From positions 2,976,001-3,040,000 of the forward strand of contig NZ_CP019420.1 in the NCBI RefSeq assembly GCF_001984215.1: a stretch of 64,000 nt of DNA, in the 5' to 3' direction. Source of the stretch: Mycobacterium sp. MS1601 (GTDB lineage Bacteria > Actinomycetota > Actinomycetes > Mycobacteriales > Mycobacteriaceae). A model generated the notes under the pieces. It saw only the letters and a list, made by a program, of their open reading frames with translations. It was not told the origin of the DNA and made no database searches. This document shows, piece after piece, positions 45,736 through 54,715 of the stretch. Positions within the stretch are counted from its first letter, which is position 1. Every line of letters starts with the position of its first letter. The translations under genes were made by a program, and so were the position numbers.

Positions 45736-47292
45736 TCACTTGACGCTGGGTGGGGTGGGCGGAGCCGGTTCCGTCAGAGGAGTACCCGCATATTCGGTAC
45801 GTATCGAGTCGATGAGGTGTCGGGCCCGGATGGTCAGCGCCGAGGTGCCCGCGGATTCGGTCTGCAGCCGGCCCTTGGTGACCAGTACCCCGAGATCGGC
45901 ACCTTTCCAGCGGTAGTCGCCGGGGCCGTAGATCCGCAGGAAAAACGCCTCGGACTCGTTCTGCAGCTGGTGCCAGTCCAAGGCGGCGCGCCGGAACACC
46001 AGGGCGCCGCTGCCGTCGAGGGCGTACTGGCCGGTGCGCGGGGTGGCGGTGAGCTGCTGGACGATGTCGTCGGTCTCCTTGAGGATCATCTGGCTCCATA
46101 CGTCCTCGGAGGCCAGTTCCTCCCAGCGCTCGTTGATCTCGTCGACGTCGAGATCGAAGTCCACACCCATGAACTCGAGGATGTGGAACAGGAACAGTGG
46201 CACGTCGGCGTAGGCGCCGGCGGTGACGTTGGTGATGGATGAGGCGCCGCTGATGCGCGGGTTGAGCTCGCCGAGGTAGACCTCGCCGGTGTCGGTGTCC
46301 ACCAGGACGTCGACCTCGAAGAATCCGCGGTAGCCTTCCCTGGCCAGTCGGTCACCGAGTCGCCGCACCAATTGTCGTGCAGTGCTTCTACTTTCGCCGG
46401 TCAGTACCTCGGGGAACATCTCGTTGCCGCACCAGCCCCCGCGCGCCGGGGTCAGCTTGGGGTAGCCGATCAGTTCCGACATGAACGGGCCGACGATGGT
46501 GCCGCACCGCGTCAGGACGGCCTCCACCGCCACTGGGCGGTTGTTGATGCGGCGCATGACCTTGATGTCCTGGCCGACGATATCGGCGCTGTGCTTGCGC
46601 CAGTCGACTTCCGAGGAGATGAAGAAGGTGGTCTTGCCCGAGTCGCCGTAGGGGGTCTGGACCACGAGTTCGTCTCCCAAACCGGCCTTTTCGGCCGCCT
46701 CCTGCAGACCGGCCCAGTCGTCGACCTTGGTCAGCACGTTCGGGACGCTGGGGGCACCCGCCTCGTTGCCCAGTTGGGTGGTGACGATCTTGGAATCCAG
46801 GTGCTGGCGCAGGCTCGCTGGCGGCAGGATCAGGTCGTAGCCCAGTTCGCGGCAGATGTCCTCGGTTTCGGCGTCGAAGAACACCATCGCGACCTTGGGG
46901 CGCACACCGCGGGGGGTGTCGGCGTCGATGAACGCCCGGACCTCGGGATTGGTGAGCAGCCAGTTGTTGATCTCCTCGCCGCTCTCGAATTCCTTGTACG
47001 GCTTGTGTGCCGGAGTGAACACCCGGGGGTGCGCGCCGTCCCAGGCGTCGTAATAGGCGATGTAGGAGAAATTGCGCACCCAGCGGTCCAGGCCGAGCAG
47101 GTTGAACGGTGTGGCGCCCACAAAGTAGATGGGGATGTCGTTGGTGCGGAAGAAATGCCGCACCTCCGAGATGTTCTTCAGACGCCGCCGTGGGGTGCCC
47201 GAACCCGGCGCGAATGCGGCGTCGGTGGCGACGCTGACCTCGGATGCAGTGGCTTTGGTGGCACGGGTGGTGCGGACCGGGCGCTCGCTCAT
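45736..47292 (-). CDS. ATP-grasp (biotin-carboxylase-like) ligase
   Basis: 518 aa. The ATP-grasp core spans about residues 170-390: LVVQTPYGDSGKTTFF (ATP-binding loop), then GFFEVDVLVDTDTGEVYLGELNPRISGAS with the metal-binding Glu/Asn pair (ELNPR). N- and C-terminal parts are not biotin-carboxylase-like and there is no BCCP domain nearby. It probably joins a carboxylate to an amine, thiol or similar group. The ATG at 47292 is preferred over 47307. Likely monocistronic. Confidence 0.83.
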   Translation of the reverse strand: MSERPVRTTRATKATASEVSVATDAAFAPGSGTPRRRLKNISEVRHFFRTNDIPIYFVGATPFNLLGLDRWVRNFSYIAYYDAWDGAHPRVFTPAHKPYKEFESGEEINNWLLTNPEVRAFIDADTPRGVRPKVAMVFFDAETEDICRELGYDLILPPASLRQHLDSKIVTTQLGNEAGAPSVPNVLTKVDDWAGLQEAAEKAGLGDELVVQTPYGDSGKTTFFISSEVDWRKHSADIVGQDIKVMRRINNRPVAVEAVLTRCGTIVGPFMSELIGYPKLTPARGGWCGNEMFPEVLTGESRSTARQLVRRLGDRLAREGYRGFFEVDVLVDTDTGEVYLGELNPRISGASSITNVTAGAYADVPLFLFHILEFMGVDFDLDVDEINERWEELASEDVWSQMILKETDDIVQQLTATPRTGQYALDGSGALVFRRAALDWHQLQNESEAFFLRIYGPGDYRWKGADLGVLVTKGRLQTESAGTSALTIRARHLIDSIRTEYAGTPLTEPAPPTPPSVK

Positions 47293-47365
47293 GCGCACAG
47301 TCTCCACCCGCGGCGCCGAATGCGCTTTCTGATCGGATGATTCGGTAGTTCCGGCTGCGGAGTGC

Positions 47366-47998
47366 CTAGGCGGGATGGGCGCGGCTGAGCAGCGCCGCGC
47401 AGGCGGTCACGGCGGTGTCGGTGATCGACCGGATCTCCTCGCCGCGCTCCATGGTGTCGGCGGTCAGCTCACGAAGTCCGCCGAAGAGGATCAGTGACAG
47501 CGGCCGCGTCACCGGCTCGAAGTCGGCGCGCAGAAAGCCGGGATTGGTGGTGAGCTCCATGAGCATGCTGGTGAGCCGTTCCATCGTGCGACGTTGCACG
47601 GGTCGGGCACGATCACCCAGGGCGGGGAACTCCCGGATCCAGGCCAGCCAGATCGCCGGCCGGGATTCGATGGTGTTGACGTAGGACTCGACGGCCTGTT
47701 CCACCTGCTGGTACCAGTGCCCTTCGGGATCGATGGTGGCCAGGATGTCGGTGATCATCCTGGCGTTCTCGATCTCGAGGAGTTCCAGCAGGCAGTCGTC
47801 CTTGTTGCCGAACTGGTCATAGAAGGTGCGTTTGGAGGTGCGGGCGTGCCGGACGATGTCTGCGACGGTGGTCTCGCGGTAGCCCCGTTGCTCGATGGAG
47901 GTGGCCAGGCCGTCGAGCAGACGGTCGCGGAACGGGTCGTTGCCGTCGGCGGGAGTGTTGATCGTGTCGACGGCGGCCACCTGTCCATACTCCCGCAT
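47366..47998 (-). CDS. TetR-family regulator next to cyp138
   Basis: 210 aa. HTH at about residues 20-65 (TTVADIVRHARTSKRTFYDQFGNKDDCL), then a helical ligand domain. It is divergent from the P450 with about 110 bases between them, as with Rv0135c/Rv0136 in M. tuberculosis, so it likely represses the P450. Upstream in-frame sequence reaches into the P450 gene and is rejected. The start coordinate may be off by one base. Confidence 0.88.
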   Translation of the reverse strand: MREYGQVAAVDTINTPADGNDPFRDRLLDGLATSIEQRGYRETTVADIVRHARTSKRTFYDQFGNKDDCLLELLEIENARMITDILATIDPEGHWYQQVEQAVESYVNTIESRPAIWLAWIREFPALGDRARPVQRRTMERLTSMLMELTTNPGFLRADFEPVTRPLSLILFGGLRELTADTMERGEEIRSITDTAVTACAALLSRAHPA

Positions 47999-48031
47999 TC
48001 CCGCTCCGGATTCGCCGATTGATGTTGCCTT

Positions 48032-48049
48032 TACTGGTACTACCCAGTA
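48032..48049. promoter_or_regulatory. TetR/cyp138 intergenic dyad
   Basis: TACTGG-N6-CCAGTA with an inner GGTA-C-TACC symmetry, centred between the divergent tetR and cyp138 starts. Size and location fit a TetR-family operator. Confidence 0.5.
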
Positions 48050-48108
48050 CCGTCGGTAACACGACGCGGTACGCAGCGGTACCGCGGCAAGCGAGGGGAG
48101 TGACCCCG

Positions 48109-49434
48109 ATGACGGTGCACACCGATCACACCACCGACGCCCGGCTGCCCGTTCCGCCGGTGGCGCGCGCACCCAAGGTGCTCCAAGGCATCGGGTACGC
48201 GTTGTTCCGCAGACAGACCATCGGCATGCTGACTGACCGGCACGGCAGCGTGTTCACCATTCGCATCCCGGTCTTCGGAAACATGGTGGTGGTCACCGAT
48301 CCGGCACTGGCGAAGCAGGTGTTCACCGCCGGCACCGAGGACCTGGGCAACATCCAGCCCAACTTGAGCCGCATCTTCGGTCCCGGGTCGGTGTTCGCCC
48401 TGGAGGGTGCCGAACACCGTCGGCGCCGCAAGCTGCTCACCCCGCCGTTCCACGGCAAGGCGATGAAGAACTACGAGCAGATCGTCGAAGAGGAGACCCT
48501 GCGCGAAGCCGCCACCTGGCCTGACGGGCAGGAGTTCGAAACGCTGGAACCGATGATGCGCATCACGCTGAACATCATCCTGCGGGCGATCTTCGGCGCA
48601 GACGGTGCCAACCTGGAGGCGTTGCGCCGCATCATCCCGCCGTGGGTGACCCTCGGCTCCCGGTTGGCTGTGGTCCCGACGCCCACGAGGAACCTCGGCA
48701 AGTGGACACCCTGGGGCAGGCTGGCCGCCTACCGAAGTCAATACAACACCGTGGTGGACCAACTGATCGACCGGGCCCGACACGATCCTGGGCTCGACAG
48801 TCGCACCGATATCCTGGCGTTGCTGCTGCGCAGCACCTACGAAGACGGTACGCCCATGTCGCGCAGCGAGATCGGCGACGAACTGCTGACCTTGCTGGCA
48901 GCCGGCCACGAGACCACCGCCTCCACGCTGGCGTGGAGCTTCGAGCGGATCTCCCGTCATCCGGCGGTTCTGCGGCAGTTGGCCGCCGAGGCCCAAGGGG
49001 GTGGTAACGAGTACCGCCAGGCCGTCATCCTCGAGGTGCAGCGCAACCGCACCGTCATCGACTTCGCTGGCAGGCACGTCCTTTCCCCGGATTTTCAGCT
49101 CGGGGACTTCCATGTCCCACAGGGGTATTCGGTGTCCGTGGCGATCGGTCAGGTGCACGGCGACCACGGCGAGTTCCCCGATCCGGAGCGCTTCGACCCG
49201 GAGCGCTTCCTGGGCAAGCGGCCCAACACATTCGCGTGGGTGCCGTTCGGCGGCGGCACCCGCCGCTGCGTGGGGGCGGCCTTCGCCACCATGGAGATGG
49301 ATGTCGTGCTCCGAACGGTGTTGCGCGAATTCACCATCGAGACCACCACGCAACCCGGCGAGAAGTGGCATTCCCGGGGAGTGGCCTTTACCCCGAAGAA
49401 GGGGGGCCGGGTCACTCTGCGGCGCGGGCGCTGA
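48109..49434 (+). CDS. cyp138: Cytochrome P450 (CYP138-like)
   Basis: 441 aa, the same length as M. tuberculosis CYP138 as I recall it. I-helix LLAAGHETTAS near 264, K-helix ExxR in LEVQR near 309, and the heme loop FGGGTRRCVGAA with the axial Cys387. It oxidises an organic substrate using ferredoxin-delivered electrons. The ATG at 48109 follows a GCGAGGGGAG ribosome-binding region; upstream frames are unconserved. The neighbours TetR and msrA match the M. tuberculosis order. Confidence 0.9.
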   Translation: MTVHTDHTTDARLPVPPVARAPKVLQGIGYALFRRQTIGMLTDRHGSVFTIRIPVFGNMVVVTDPALAKQVFTAGTEDLGNIQPNLSRIFGPGSVFALEGAEHRRRRKLLTPPFHGKAMKNYEQIVEEETLREAATWPDGQEFETLEPMMRITLNIILRAIFGADGANLEALRRIIPPWVTLGSRLAVVPTPTRNLGKWTPWGRLAAYRSQYNTVVDQLIDRARHDPGLDSRTDILALLLRSTYEDGTPMSRSEIGDELLTLLAAGHETTASTLAWSFERISRHPAVLRQLAAEAQGGGNEYRQAVILEVQRNRTVIDFAGRHVLSPDFQLGDFHVPQGYSVSVAIGQVHGDHGEFPDPERFDPERFLGKRPNTFAWVPFGGGTRRCVGAAFATMEMDVVLRTVLREFTIETTTQPGEKWHSRGVAFTPKKGGRVTLRRGR

Positions 49435-49438
49435 CGCT

Positions 49439-50623
49439 CTACAGGCGTGTCGGGAAGGCCTGTCTGGCGGCCATGCTCAGACCGAGTGAAGCGGTGATCA
49501 GAGCCACCGCCACCCACGGCAACCACGACGGGCCGATCGTCGGCAGCAGAGCCGCGCCGAGCGCGGAGCCGCCGGCGATGCCGAAGTTGGCGGTCGAATT
49601 GACCCAGGCGCCCGCCATTTCCGGTGCCACCGCGTGCGTGCGTACCGAACACGCCTGATAGATCAGGGGAGCTCCGCCGAAGGCGCCGTTCCACACCGCC
49701 GCGGCGATCACCACAGGAATCAGGGCCGGGTATCCCGCACCGAACGCGATCAGTGCGATCACCACGCCCCCCAATGAGAGCAGGGTTGCGCGGCGTGGTG
49801 CGCGGTCCAGTGCCCGCCCGGTGAGCCAGAGTCCGACGAGTCCACAAGCGCCGCACGCCAACAGGATCGGGCCCACCAGTGTCGGTGACGCACCCGCCCC
49901 GAGCAGCAGCACGCTGATGAAGGTGTACACCGTGAACTGGCCCAGATAGGTCATCGTGTTGGCGGCCGCGACCGCGGTCAGGTCACGACGACTGCCGGTG
50001 CTGTCCGCCGGCCGCTCCGGAGTACCCGAGCCGACGGCGGGCAGCAGGCGGGCCACCAGCACGAGTGTCACCGCAGCCAGGACGGTCAACAGGCCGAACG
50101 ACAGTCGCCAGCCCACCGCGGTGCCCAACGAAGTCGAAATGGGCACGCCCAGAACAAAACCCGCCGAGGCACCGCCGGTGGCGATGGACAGCGCCCGGCC
50201 CACGTGCGAGCGGTTCACCAGCCGTGGGACATAGCCGATGCACAACGAGAAGAACAGCGCGTGGGTGATGCCACCGATCACCCGACCCGCAGCCAGCACC
50301 GCGAACGTGGGCGCCAGGGCCACCACCAGATTGCTCAGCAGGTAGCAGAACAACGTGGACAGCAGCAGGGGCTTGCGGCGGAGGCCGGCGGTGAGTTGTG
50401 TCAGGGGGACGGCCAGGGTGGCGACCATGACGGCATACAGGCTGACCAGTAGTCCGGTGGTGGCATCGGAAGTGTCGAAGGTGGCACTGATGGCGGGCAG
50501 CAGGCCGATGGGCAGCATCTCGGTGGTGACGGCCAGGCAGGACGCCAGCGCCAGTGACAGCAGGCCGGGCAGCTGGGTGCGCAGGTCAGGGGCGTCGGTG
50601 TGGGAGTCCCCGAGAGCGGTCAC
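49439..50623 (-). CDS. MFS transporter (DHA1/AraJ-like)
   Basis: 394 aa with 12 predicted helices. CLAVTTEMLPIGLLPAIS near 34 is the typical first-helix motif of the AraJ/YdhP group, which exports sugars, nucleosides or drugs. The GTG at 50623 follows a -10 TATATT by seven bases. It is divergent from a ROK regulator whose apparent operator lies in this promoter, so transport of a sugar-related compound under ROK control is likely. Confidence 0.88.
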   Translation of the reverse strand: MTALGDSHTDAPDLRTQLPGLLSLALASCLAVTTEMLPIGLLPAISATFDTSDATTGLLVSLYAVMVATLAVPLTQLTAGLRRKPLLLSTLFCYLLSNLVVALAPTFAVLAAGRVIGGITHALFFSLCIGYVPRLVNRSHVGRALSIATGGASAGFVLGVPISTSLGTAVGWRLSFGLLTVLAAVTLVLVARLLPAVGSGTPERPADSTGSRRDLTAVAAANTMTYLGQFTVYTFISVLLLGAGASPTLVGPILLACGACGLVGLWLTGRALDRAPRRATLLSLGGVVIALIAFGAGYPALIPVVIAAAVWNGAFGGAPLIYQACSVRTHAVAPEMAGAWVNSTANFGIAGGSALGAALLPTIGPSWLPWVAVALITASLGLSMAARQAFPTRL

Positions 50624-50630
50624 CGCAGTG

Positions 50631-50658
50631 AATATACTCAGCTGCTGAGTTTAATCAA
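50631..50658. promoter_or_regulatory. MFS promoter filled by a 15-bp ROK-type dyad
   Basis: The perfect dyad ACTCAGC-T-GCTGAGT (50636-50650) lies in the 16-base spacer between TTGATT (-35, 50658-50653 minus) and TATATT (-10, 50636-50631 minus), overlapping the -10 by a base. A second dyad AATCA-N3-TGATT is at 50653-50665. Good position for a repressor acting on both divergent genes. Confidence 0.6.
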
Positions 50659-50678
50659 CATGATTGAGTGGTCCATCG

Positions 50679-51839
50679 ATGGAACAACGTCCAGTCGAAC
50701 AGGTGCGCTGGTTGCGGGCCGCTCAGCTGCTGGCGCTGCTGCGCTCCGAACCGGGTATCACCCGGGCCGAGGCGGCCACCCGGCTGGGGATCGGCAGCGG
50801 TGGCGCCACCGATCTGGTGGCCCGCTTGCGCCGTGTGGAACTGCTCGACGAAACGCCCGCGCCCGCGCAGGGCCGCGGCCGTCCCACCACGGTGCTGACG
50901 CCGCACTCGGACGGTCCACTGGTACTGGCGGTCGAGGTGGGGCCGGCCCACTGGCGACTGGCCGTGGCAGGCCTGGATGCGCAGTACGACGTGGTGGATG
51001 AGGGCGAGCATGTCGGCAAGCAGTTGCCGCGGCTGCTGGTCGAACTGCGCGACGCCGTGGCCAGCGTGCACCGCCGATCGTCGAAGCGCATCGCCGCGGT
51101 GTCGGTGTCGATGGCCGGCACCGTCAGCGGCACCCGGCTGGTGCAGTTCACCACCAAGGGCTGGAACGACGTCGATTTGTCGGTGCTCACCGCAGACCTG
51201 TCGGTGCCCTTGCTGATCGGCAACGACGCCACCCTGGCCGGGCTGGCCGAGGCCTGCACCGGTGCCGCCCGCACGGCGCGCACGGCGCTGCACCTGATCG
51301 TGGCGGTGGGACTGGGCGGGACGCTGGTGCTCGACGGTGTGCCCGCCGCGGGGGCGCACGGAGCGGCCGGCGAATACGGGCACATCCCCTTCGGCGACCC
51401 GCGCCGAGTCTGCCCGTGCGGGGCCCGGGGGTGCTGGGACATGGATGTCGACGGCCGCGCACTGGCGCGTCATCTCCGCGAACCGGAACCCGACGACCCG
51501 GTGGCCTACGCCCGCCGACTACTGGACGTCGGGCCCACTACCACGACCAGGAAGGCGTTCACCCAGGTGGCCTCCGCGCTGGGTGCAGGCATCGCCGGCC
51601 TGGTCAATCTGCACGACCCGGAAGTGGTGACGCTCGGAGGGCTGGCTGTTGGCCTGCGGGCCGCCGCGCCCGAGCAGTTCAGGCAGGCCTACCTCGAGGG
51701 GCTGATGGCCTTCCGCAAAGCAGACCCACCGCAGGTGCGGGACGGCATCCACGGCGACGACGCCCCGTTGCGGGGCGCCGTCCTACGCGGACTGGACCAC
51801 ATCACCACCGAAGCCGCACTCGCGGAGTGGGCCCGGTAG
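50679..51839 (+). CDS. ROK-family transcriptional regulator
   Basis: 386 aa. The N-terminal winged HTH (GITRAEAATRLGIGSGGATDLVARL near 27-51) is fused to a ROK sugar-kinase-fold domain. The zinc motif CPCGARGCWD is near 247-256, after GEYGHIPFGD. The ATP-phosphate motif is VSMAGTVSG rather than a clear kinase DxGGT, so it is a regulator rather than an active kinase. The ATG at 50679 starts the conserved sequence. It likely represses the divergent MFS gene and senses a sugar or sugar phosphate. Confidence 0.88.
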   Translation: MEQRPVEQVRWLRAAQLLALLRSEPGITRAEAATRLGIGSGGATDLVARLRRVELLDETPAPAQGRGRPTTVLTPHSDGPLVLAVEVGPAHWRLAVAGLDAQYDVVDEGEHVGKQLPRLLVELRDAVASVHRRSSKRIAAVSVSMAGTVSGTRLVQFTTKGWNDVDLSVLTADLSVPLLIGNDATLAGLAEACTGAARTARTALHLIVAVGLGGTLVLDGVPAAGAHGAAGEYGHIPFGDPRRVCPCGARGCWDMDVDGRALARHLREPEPDDPVAYARRLLDVGPTTTTRKAFTQVASALGAGIAGLVNLHDPEVVTLGGLAVGLRAAAPEQFRQAYLEGLMAFRKADPPQVRDGIHGDDAPLRGAVLRGLDHITTEAALAEWAR

Positions 51840-51845
51840 TACGAG

Positions 51846-52373
51846 TCAGGCGTCCTGCGTCGCTCGCTTGGGCAACTTCCATCCCGCACGCGGGAAGTGG
51901 CAGGTGTAGCCGTTGGGATAGTGCACCAGGTAGTCCTGGTGCTCAGGCTCGGCCTCCCAGAAGTCGCCGGCCGGCGTGACCTCGGTGACCACCTTGCCCG
52001 GCCACAATCCGGAGGCGTCCACGTCGGCGATCGTGTCCTCGGCGACCTGCTTCTGCTCGTCGTCGAGATAGAAGATCGCCGATCGGTAGCTGGAGCCGAC
52101 GTCGTTGCCCTGGCGGTCCTTGGTGCTCGGATCATGGATCTGGAAGAAGAACTCCAGCAGCGCCCGGAAGTCGGTGACCGCCGGGTCGAATTCGATCTCG
52201 ATGGCCTCGGCATGCCCGGGGTGGTTGCGGTACGTCGGGTGGTCGTTGCGCCCACCGGTGTAGCCGACGCGCGTGGAGACGACGCCGGGCTGCTTGCGGA
52301 TCAGGTCCTGCATGCCCCAGAAGCAGCCACCTGCAAGAATCGCGGTCTTGTTCGTCGTCCTGCTTGAAGTCAC
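51846..52373 (-). CDS. msrA: Peptide methionine-(S)-S-oxide reductase MsrA
   Basis: 175 aa. Catalytic Cys17 in [10 protein letters not shown], with the family blocks [25 protein letters not shown] and [12 protein letters not shown]. It reduces methionine-S-sulfoxide in oxidised proteins. The ATG overlaps the msrB stop by four bases, so both stereospecific reductases come from one mRNA. M. tuberculosis has msrA (Rv0137c) alone in the equivalent place. Confidence 0.95.
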   Translation of the reverse strand: MTSSRTTNKTAILAGGCFWGMQDLIRKQPGVVSTRVGYTGGRNDHPTYRNHPGHAEAIEIEFDPAVTDFRALLEFFFQIHDPSTKDRQGNDVGSSYRSAIFYLDDEQKQVAEDTIADVDASGLWPGKVVTEVTPAGDFWEAEPEHQDYLVHYPNGYTCHFPRAGWKLPKRATQDA

Positions 52374-52825
52374 TGTGCGTCCTCCTTGAACAGACTGATG
52401 TACTGGCCGTAGCCCTGTGCCTCGAGCTCGTCGAGGTGGATGAACTTCAGCGAAGCCGAGTTGATGCAGTAGCGCAACCCGCCCTGGTCTTTCGGGCCGT
52501 CGGGGAACAGGTGACCCAGATGGCTGTCGCCGCCGGCCGAACGCACTTCGGTGCGGATCATGAAGTGGCTCAGGTCGCGCTTCTCGACGACGTTCTGCGC
52601 GTCGATGGGCTTGGTGAAACTGGGCCAGCCGCTACCGCTCTCGAACTTGTCCACCGACGCGAAGAGCGGCTCCCCGCTGACCACGTCGACGTAGATGCCG
52701 GGCTCGTGGTTGTCCCAGTACTCACCGGTGAACGGGCGCTCAGTGCCGTTCTCCTGCGTGACGTGGTACTGCTCCGGCGACAGTGCGCTGAGCGCCTGCG
52801 GGTTCTTGTTGTAGGTCTGTGCCAC
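52370..52825 (-). CDS. msrB: Peptide methionine-(R)-S-oxide reductase MsrB
   Basis: 151 aa. The catalytic Cys120 lies in [14 protein letters not shown], with [10 protein letters not shown] near 61 and [11 protein letters not shown] near 101. The two CxxC pairs of zinc-binding MsrBs are absent, so this is a zinc-free form. The GTG at 52825 has a strong AAGGAGG site upstream; longer frames have no MsrB similarity. It is first in the msrB-msrA operon. Confidence 0.94.
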   Translation of the reverse strand: MAQTYNKNPQALSALSPEQYHVTQENGTERPFTGEYWDNHEPGIYVDVVSGEPLFASVDKFESGSGWPSFTKPIDAQNVVEKRDLSHFMIRTEVRSAGGDSHLGHLFPDGPKDQGGLRYCINSASLKFIHLDELEAQGYGQYISLFKEDAQ

Positions 52826-52992
52826 GGAAACCTCCTTGAATTGGCACTTGTATAACCTGAACTGCGCTTCAGTTAGTTCCCGTTTCGAACCGTGTCTACC
52901 GGTGTCGCGATGTCGCCGGCGGCAGCATGCGGGTCTGCGGCATCCCGTTGTGGGAGGTGCACCGCTGAACACAACTGGTCGACAACTACGGG

Positions 52993-53006
52993 TAGAACGT
53001 GTTCTA
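52993..53006. promoter_or_regulatory. Perfect KstR-type operator
   Basis: TAGAACGTGTTCTA has exact arms TAGAAC/GTTCTA and matches the KstR consensus TnnAACnnGTTnnA, the TetR-type repressor of cholesterol catabolism. It is 10 bases upstream of the GTG of the SnoaL-like gene and would cover its promoter. Confidence 0.7.
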
Positions 53007-53015
53007 GTTCTGGAT

Positions 53016-53525
53016 GTGACGGCAGCAGGCATTTTCACCCGCGATGAGCTCAGTGCCGCGTTCGCGACGTTCGAACAGACAGTGGATCGCGCGGCACGCA
53101 CCCAGGACTGGGACGCCTGGGTGGCGCACTACACCGACGACGTCACCTACGTCGAGCACGCGGCGGGCACCATGCGCGGACGCGAGCAGGTACGCAGCTG
53201 GATCTACCGCACCATGACGGTGTTTCCCGGTAGCTACATGACGGCGTTCCCGTCGCTGTGGACCGTCTACGACGAACCGACTGGCCGGGTGATCTGCGAA
53301 CTGGACAACCCGATGCGCGATCCCGGTGACGGCACCATCATCAGCGCCACCAACATCTCGATCGTCACCTACGCAGGTGATGGCAAGTGGCGGCGACAGG
53401 AAGACATCTACAACCCGCTGCGCTTTGTGCAGGCCAGTCTGAAGTGGTGCCGCAAAGCCAAGGAGCTGGGGACTCTCGACGCTGAAGCGGCGGCGTGGTT
53501 CGACAAGTACGGGAGCAGACAGTGA
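53016..53525 (+). CDS. SnoaL/NTF2-like protein (Rv0138-like)
   Basis: 169 aa. It opens with [21 protein letters not shown] and then [24 protein letters not shown], the SnoaL/ketosteroid-isomerase-like fold, closest to M. tuberculosis Rv0138. Such folds bind steroids or polyketides and may be isomerases, hydratases or carrier-like. The GTG at 53016 follows the KstR-type operator. It overlaps the downstream epimerase start by four bases, forming an operon. Confidence 0.85.
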   Translation: MTAAGIFTRDELSAAFATFEQTVDRAARTQDWDAWVAHYTDDVTYVEHAAGTMRGREQVRSWIYRTMTVFPGSYMTAFPSLWTVYDEPTGRVICELDNPMRDPGDGTIISATNISIVTYAGDGKWRRQEDIYNPLRFVQASLKWCRKAKELGTLDAEAAAWFDKYGSRQ

Positions 53526-54529
53526 CCTCACTTGTCATAGGAGCCAACGGTTTTCTCGGCTCGCACGTCACCCGCCAACTCGTCACCGCGGACGAAGACG
53601 TCCGGGTGATGGTCCGCGCTGGGGCCAACACCGTCAGCATCGACGATCTGGACGTCACCCGGTTCGTCGGCGACATCTTCGACCTCGACACCGTGCGCGC
53701 CGCGATGGACGGCGCCGACGTCGTCTACTACTGCGTCGTCGACACCCGGGCGTGGCTGCGTGATCCTGCGCCGCTGTTTCGCACCAACGTCGAGGGGCTG
53801 CGCGGGGTGCTGGACGTGGCCCTGGCCAGTGAACTGTCGAAGTTCGTCTTCACCAGCAGTTACTCCACAGTGGGCCGCAAACACGGACGGGTGGCCACCG
53901 AGGACGATCCGATCGACCGCAACGGGCTGACCGCGTACGTGCGGTCCCGGGTCCAGGCCGAGGACCTGGTGCTCGAGTACGCCCGTGAGCGCGGACTGCC
54001 CGCGGTGGCGATGTGTGTGGCCAGCACCTACGGACGCGGTGACTACGGCATGACCCCGCACGGCGCCCTGATCGCCGGGACGGTCTTCGGCAAGATGCCG
54101 TTTGTCCTGGACAAGATCTCGCTGGAGGCCGTCGGCGTCGAGGACGCAGCCGACGCGATGCTCAAGGCCGCCGAATACGGCGTGAATGGTCACCGGTATC
54201 TGATCTCCGAGCGGATGATCACCAACGCCGAGGTGGTGCGCATCGCGGCCGAGGAGGTGGGCGTCGCGCCGCCGCGGCGCACCCTGCCACTGCCGCTGCT
54301 GTGGGTGATGGCTGCGGCCGGAACCCTCAAGGCCCGGCTTCGCGGCACGGACGAGCGGCTGACGCTGGAGTCCGTGCGGCTGATGCGTGCCGAGGCGCCG
54401 GTGGACTGCTCCAAGGCCCGCCGTGAGCTGCACTGGCAGCCGCGGCCGGTGCAGGAGTCGGTACGCGAAGCGGCCCGCTTCTGGGCGGACATGCGTGCAG
54501 AACGCAAGAAGGCGCGCGCGTCGGACTAG
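53522..54529 (+). CDS. NAD(P)-dependent epimerase / 3-beta-HSD-like oxidoreductase (Rv0139-like)
   Basis: 335 aa extended SDR. The cofactor motif GANGFLGSHV is at 8-17, the catalytic region SSYSTVGRKHG near 119 is in place of the usual TSS, and a Tyr in TAYVRSRVQAEDL near 142 supplies the YxxxK-like element, though Lys is replaced (YVRSR), an unusual feature. It resembles Rv0139 and the dihydroflavonol reductase/3-beta-HSD group. With the KstR box upstream it may act on a sterol-derived ketone or alcohol. Confidence 0.83.
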   Translation: MTSLVIGANGFLGSHVTRQLVTADEDVRVMVRAGANTVSIDDLDVTRFVGDIFDLDTVRAAMDGADVVYYCVVDTRAWLRDPAPLFRTNVEGLRGVLDVALASELSKFVFTSSYSTVGRKHGRVATEDDPIDRNGLTAYVRSRVQAEDLVLEYARERGLPAVAMCVASTYGRGDYGMTPHGALIAGTVFGKMPFVLDKISLEAVGVEDAADAMLKAAEYGVNGHRYLISERMITNAEVVRIAAEEVGVAPPRRTLPLPLLWVMAAAGTLKARLRGTDERLTLESVRLMRAEAPVDCSKARRELHWQPRPVQESVREAARFWADMRAERKKARASD

Positions 54530-54540
54530 GTTGGGGCGCA

Positions 54541-54703
54541 TGGGCATTCACATTGATCTGACTCCGTCGAGCGCATCGACGACGACTGGTCACTGACCAC
54601 CATCACCCCCGGCACCGCCGCCTCGGTAGCCATCCGCAGCCTGCTGGTGCCTGCGTTGTGGGGGATGCAGACCTTCCAACGCTGCGCATTCGGTGGCGTT
54701 TGA
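54541..54703 (+). pseudogene. Possible short frameshifted remnant
   Basis: ATG at 54541 gives MGIHIDLTP and then, one base out of frame, ERIDDDWSL...GTAASVAIRSLLVPALWG to a TGA at 54701-54703. The two parts look like one sequence with a single frameshift. The C-terminal part is hydrophobic and has reasonable codon bias. I cannot name a family. Confidence 0.3.
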
Positions 54704-54715
54704 GAGAATGCAACG

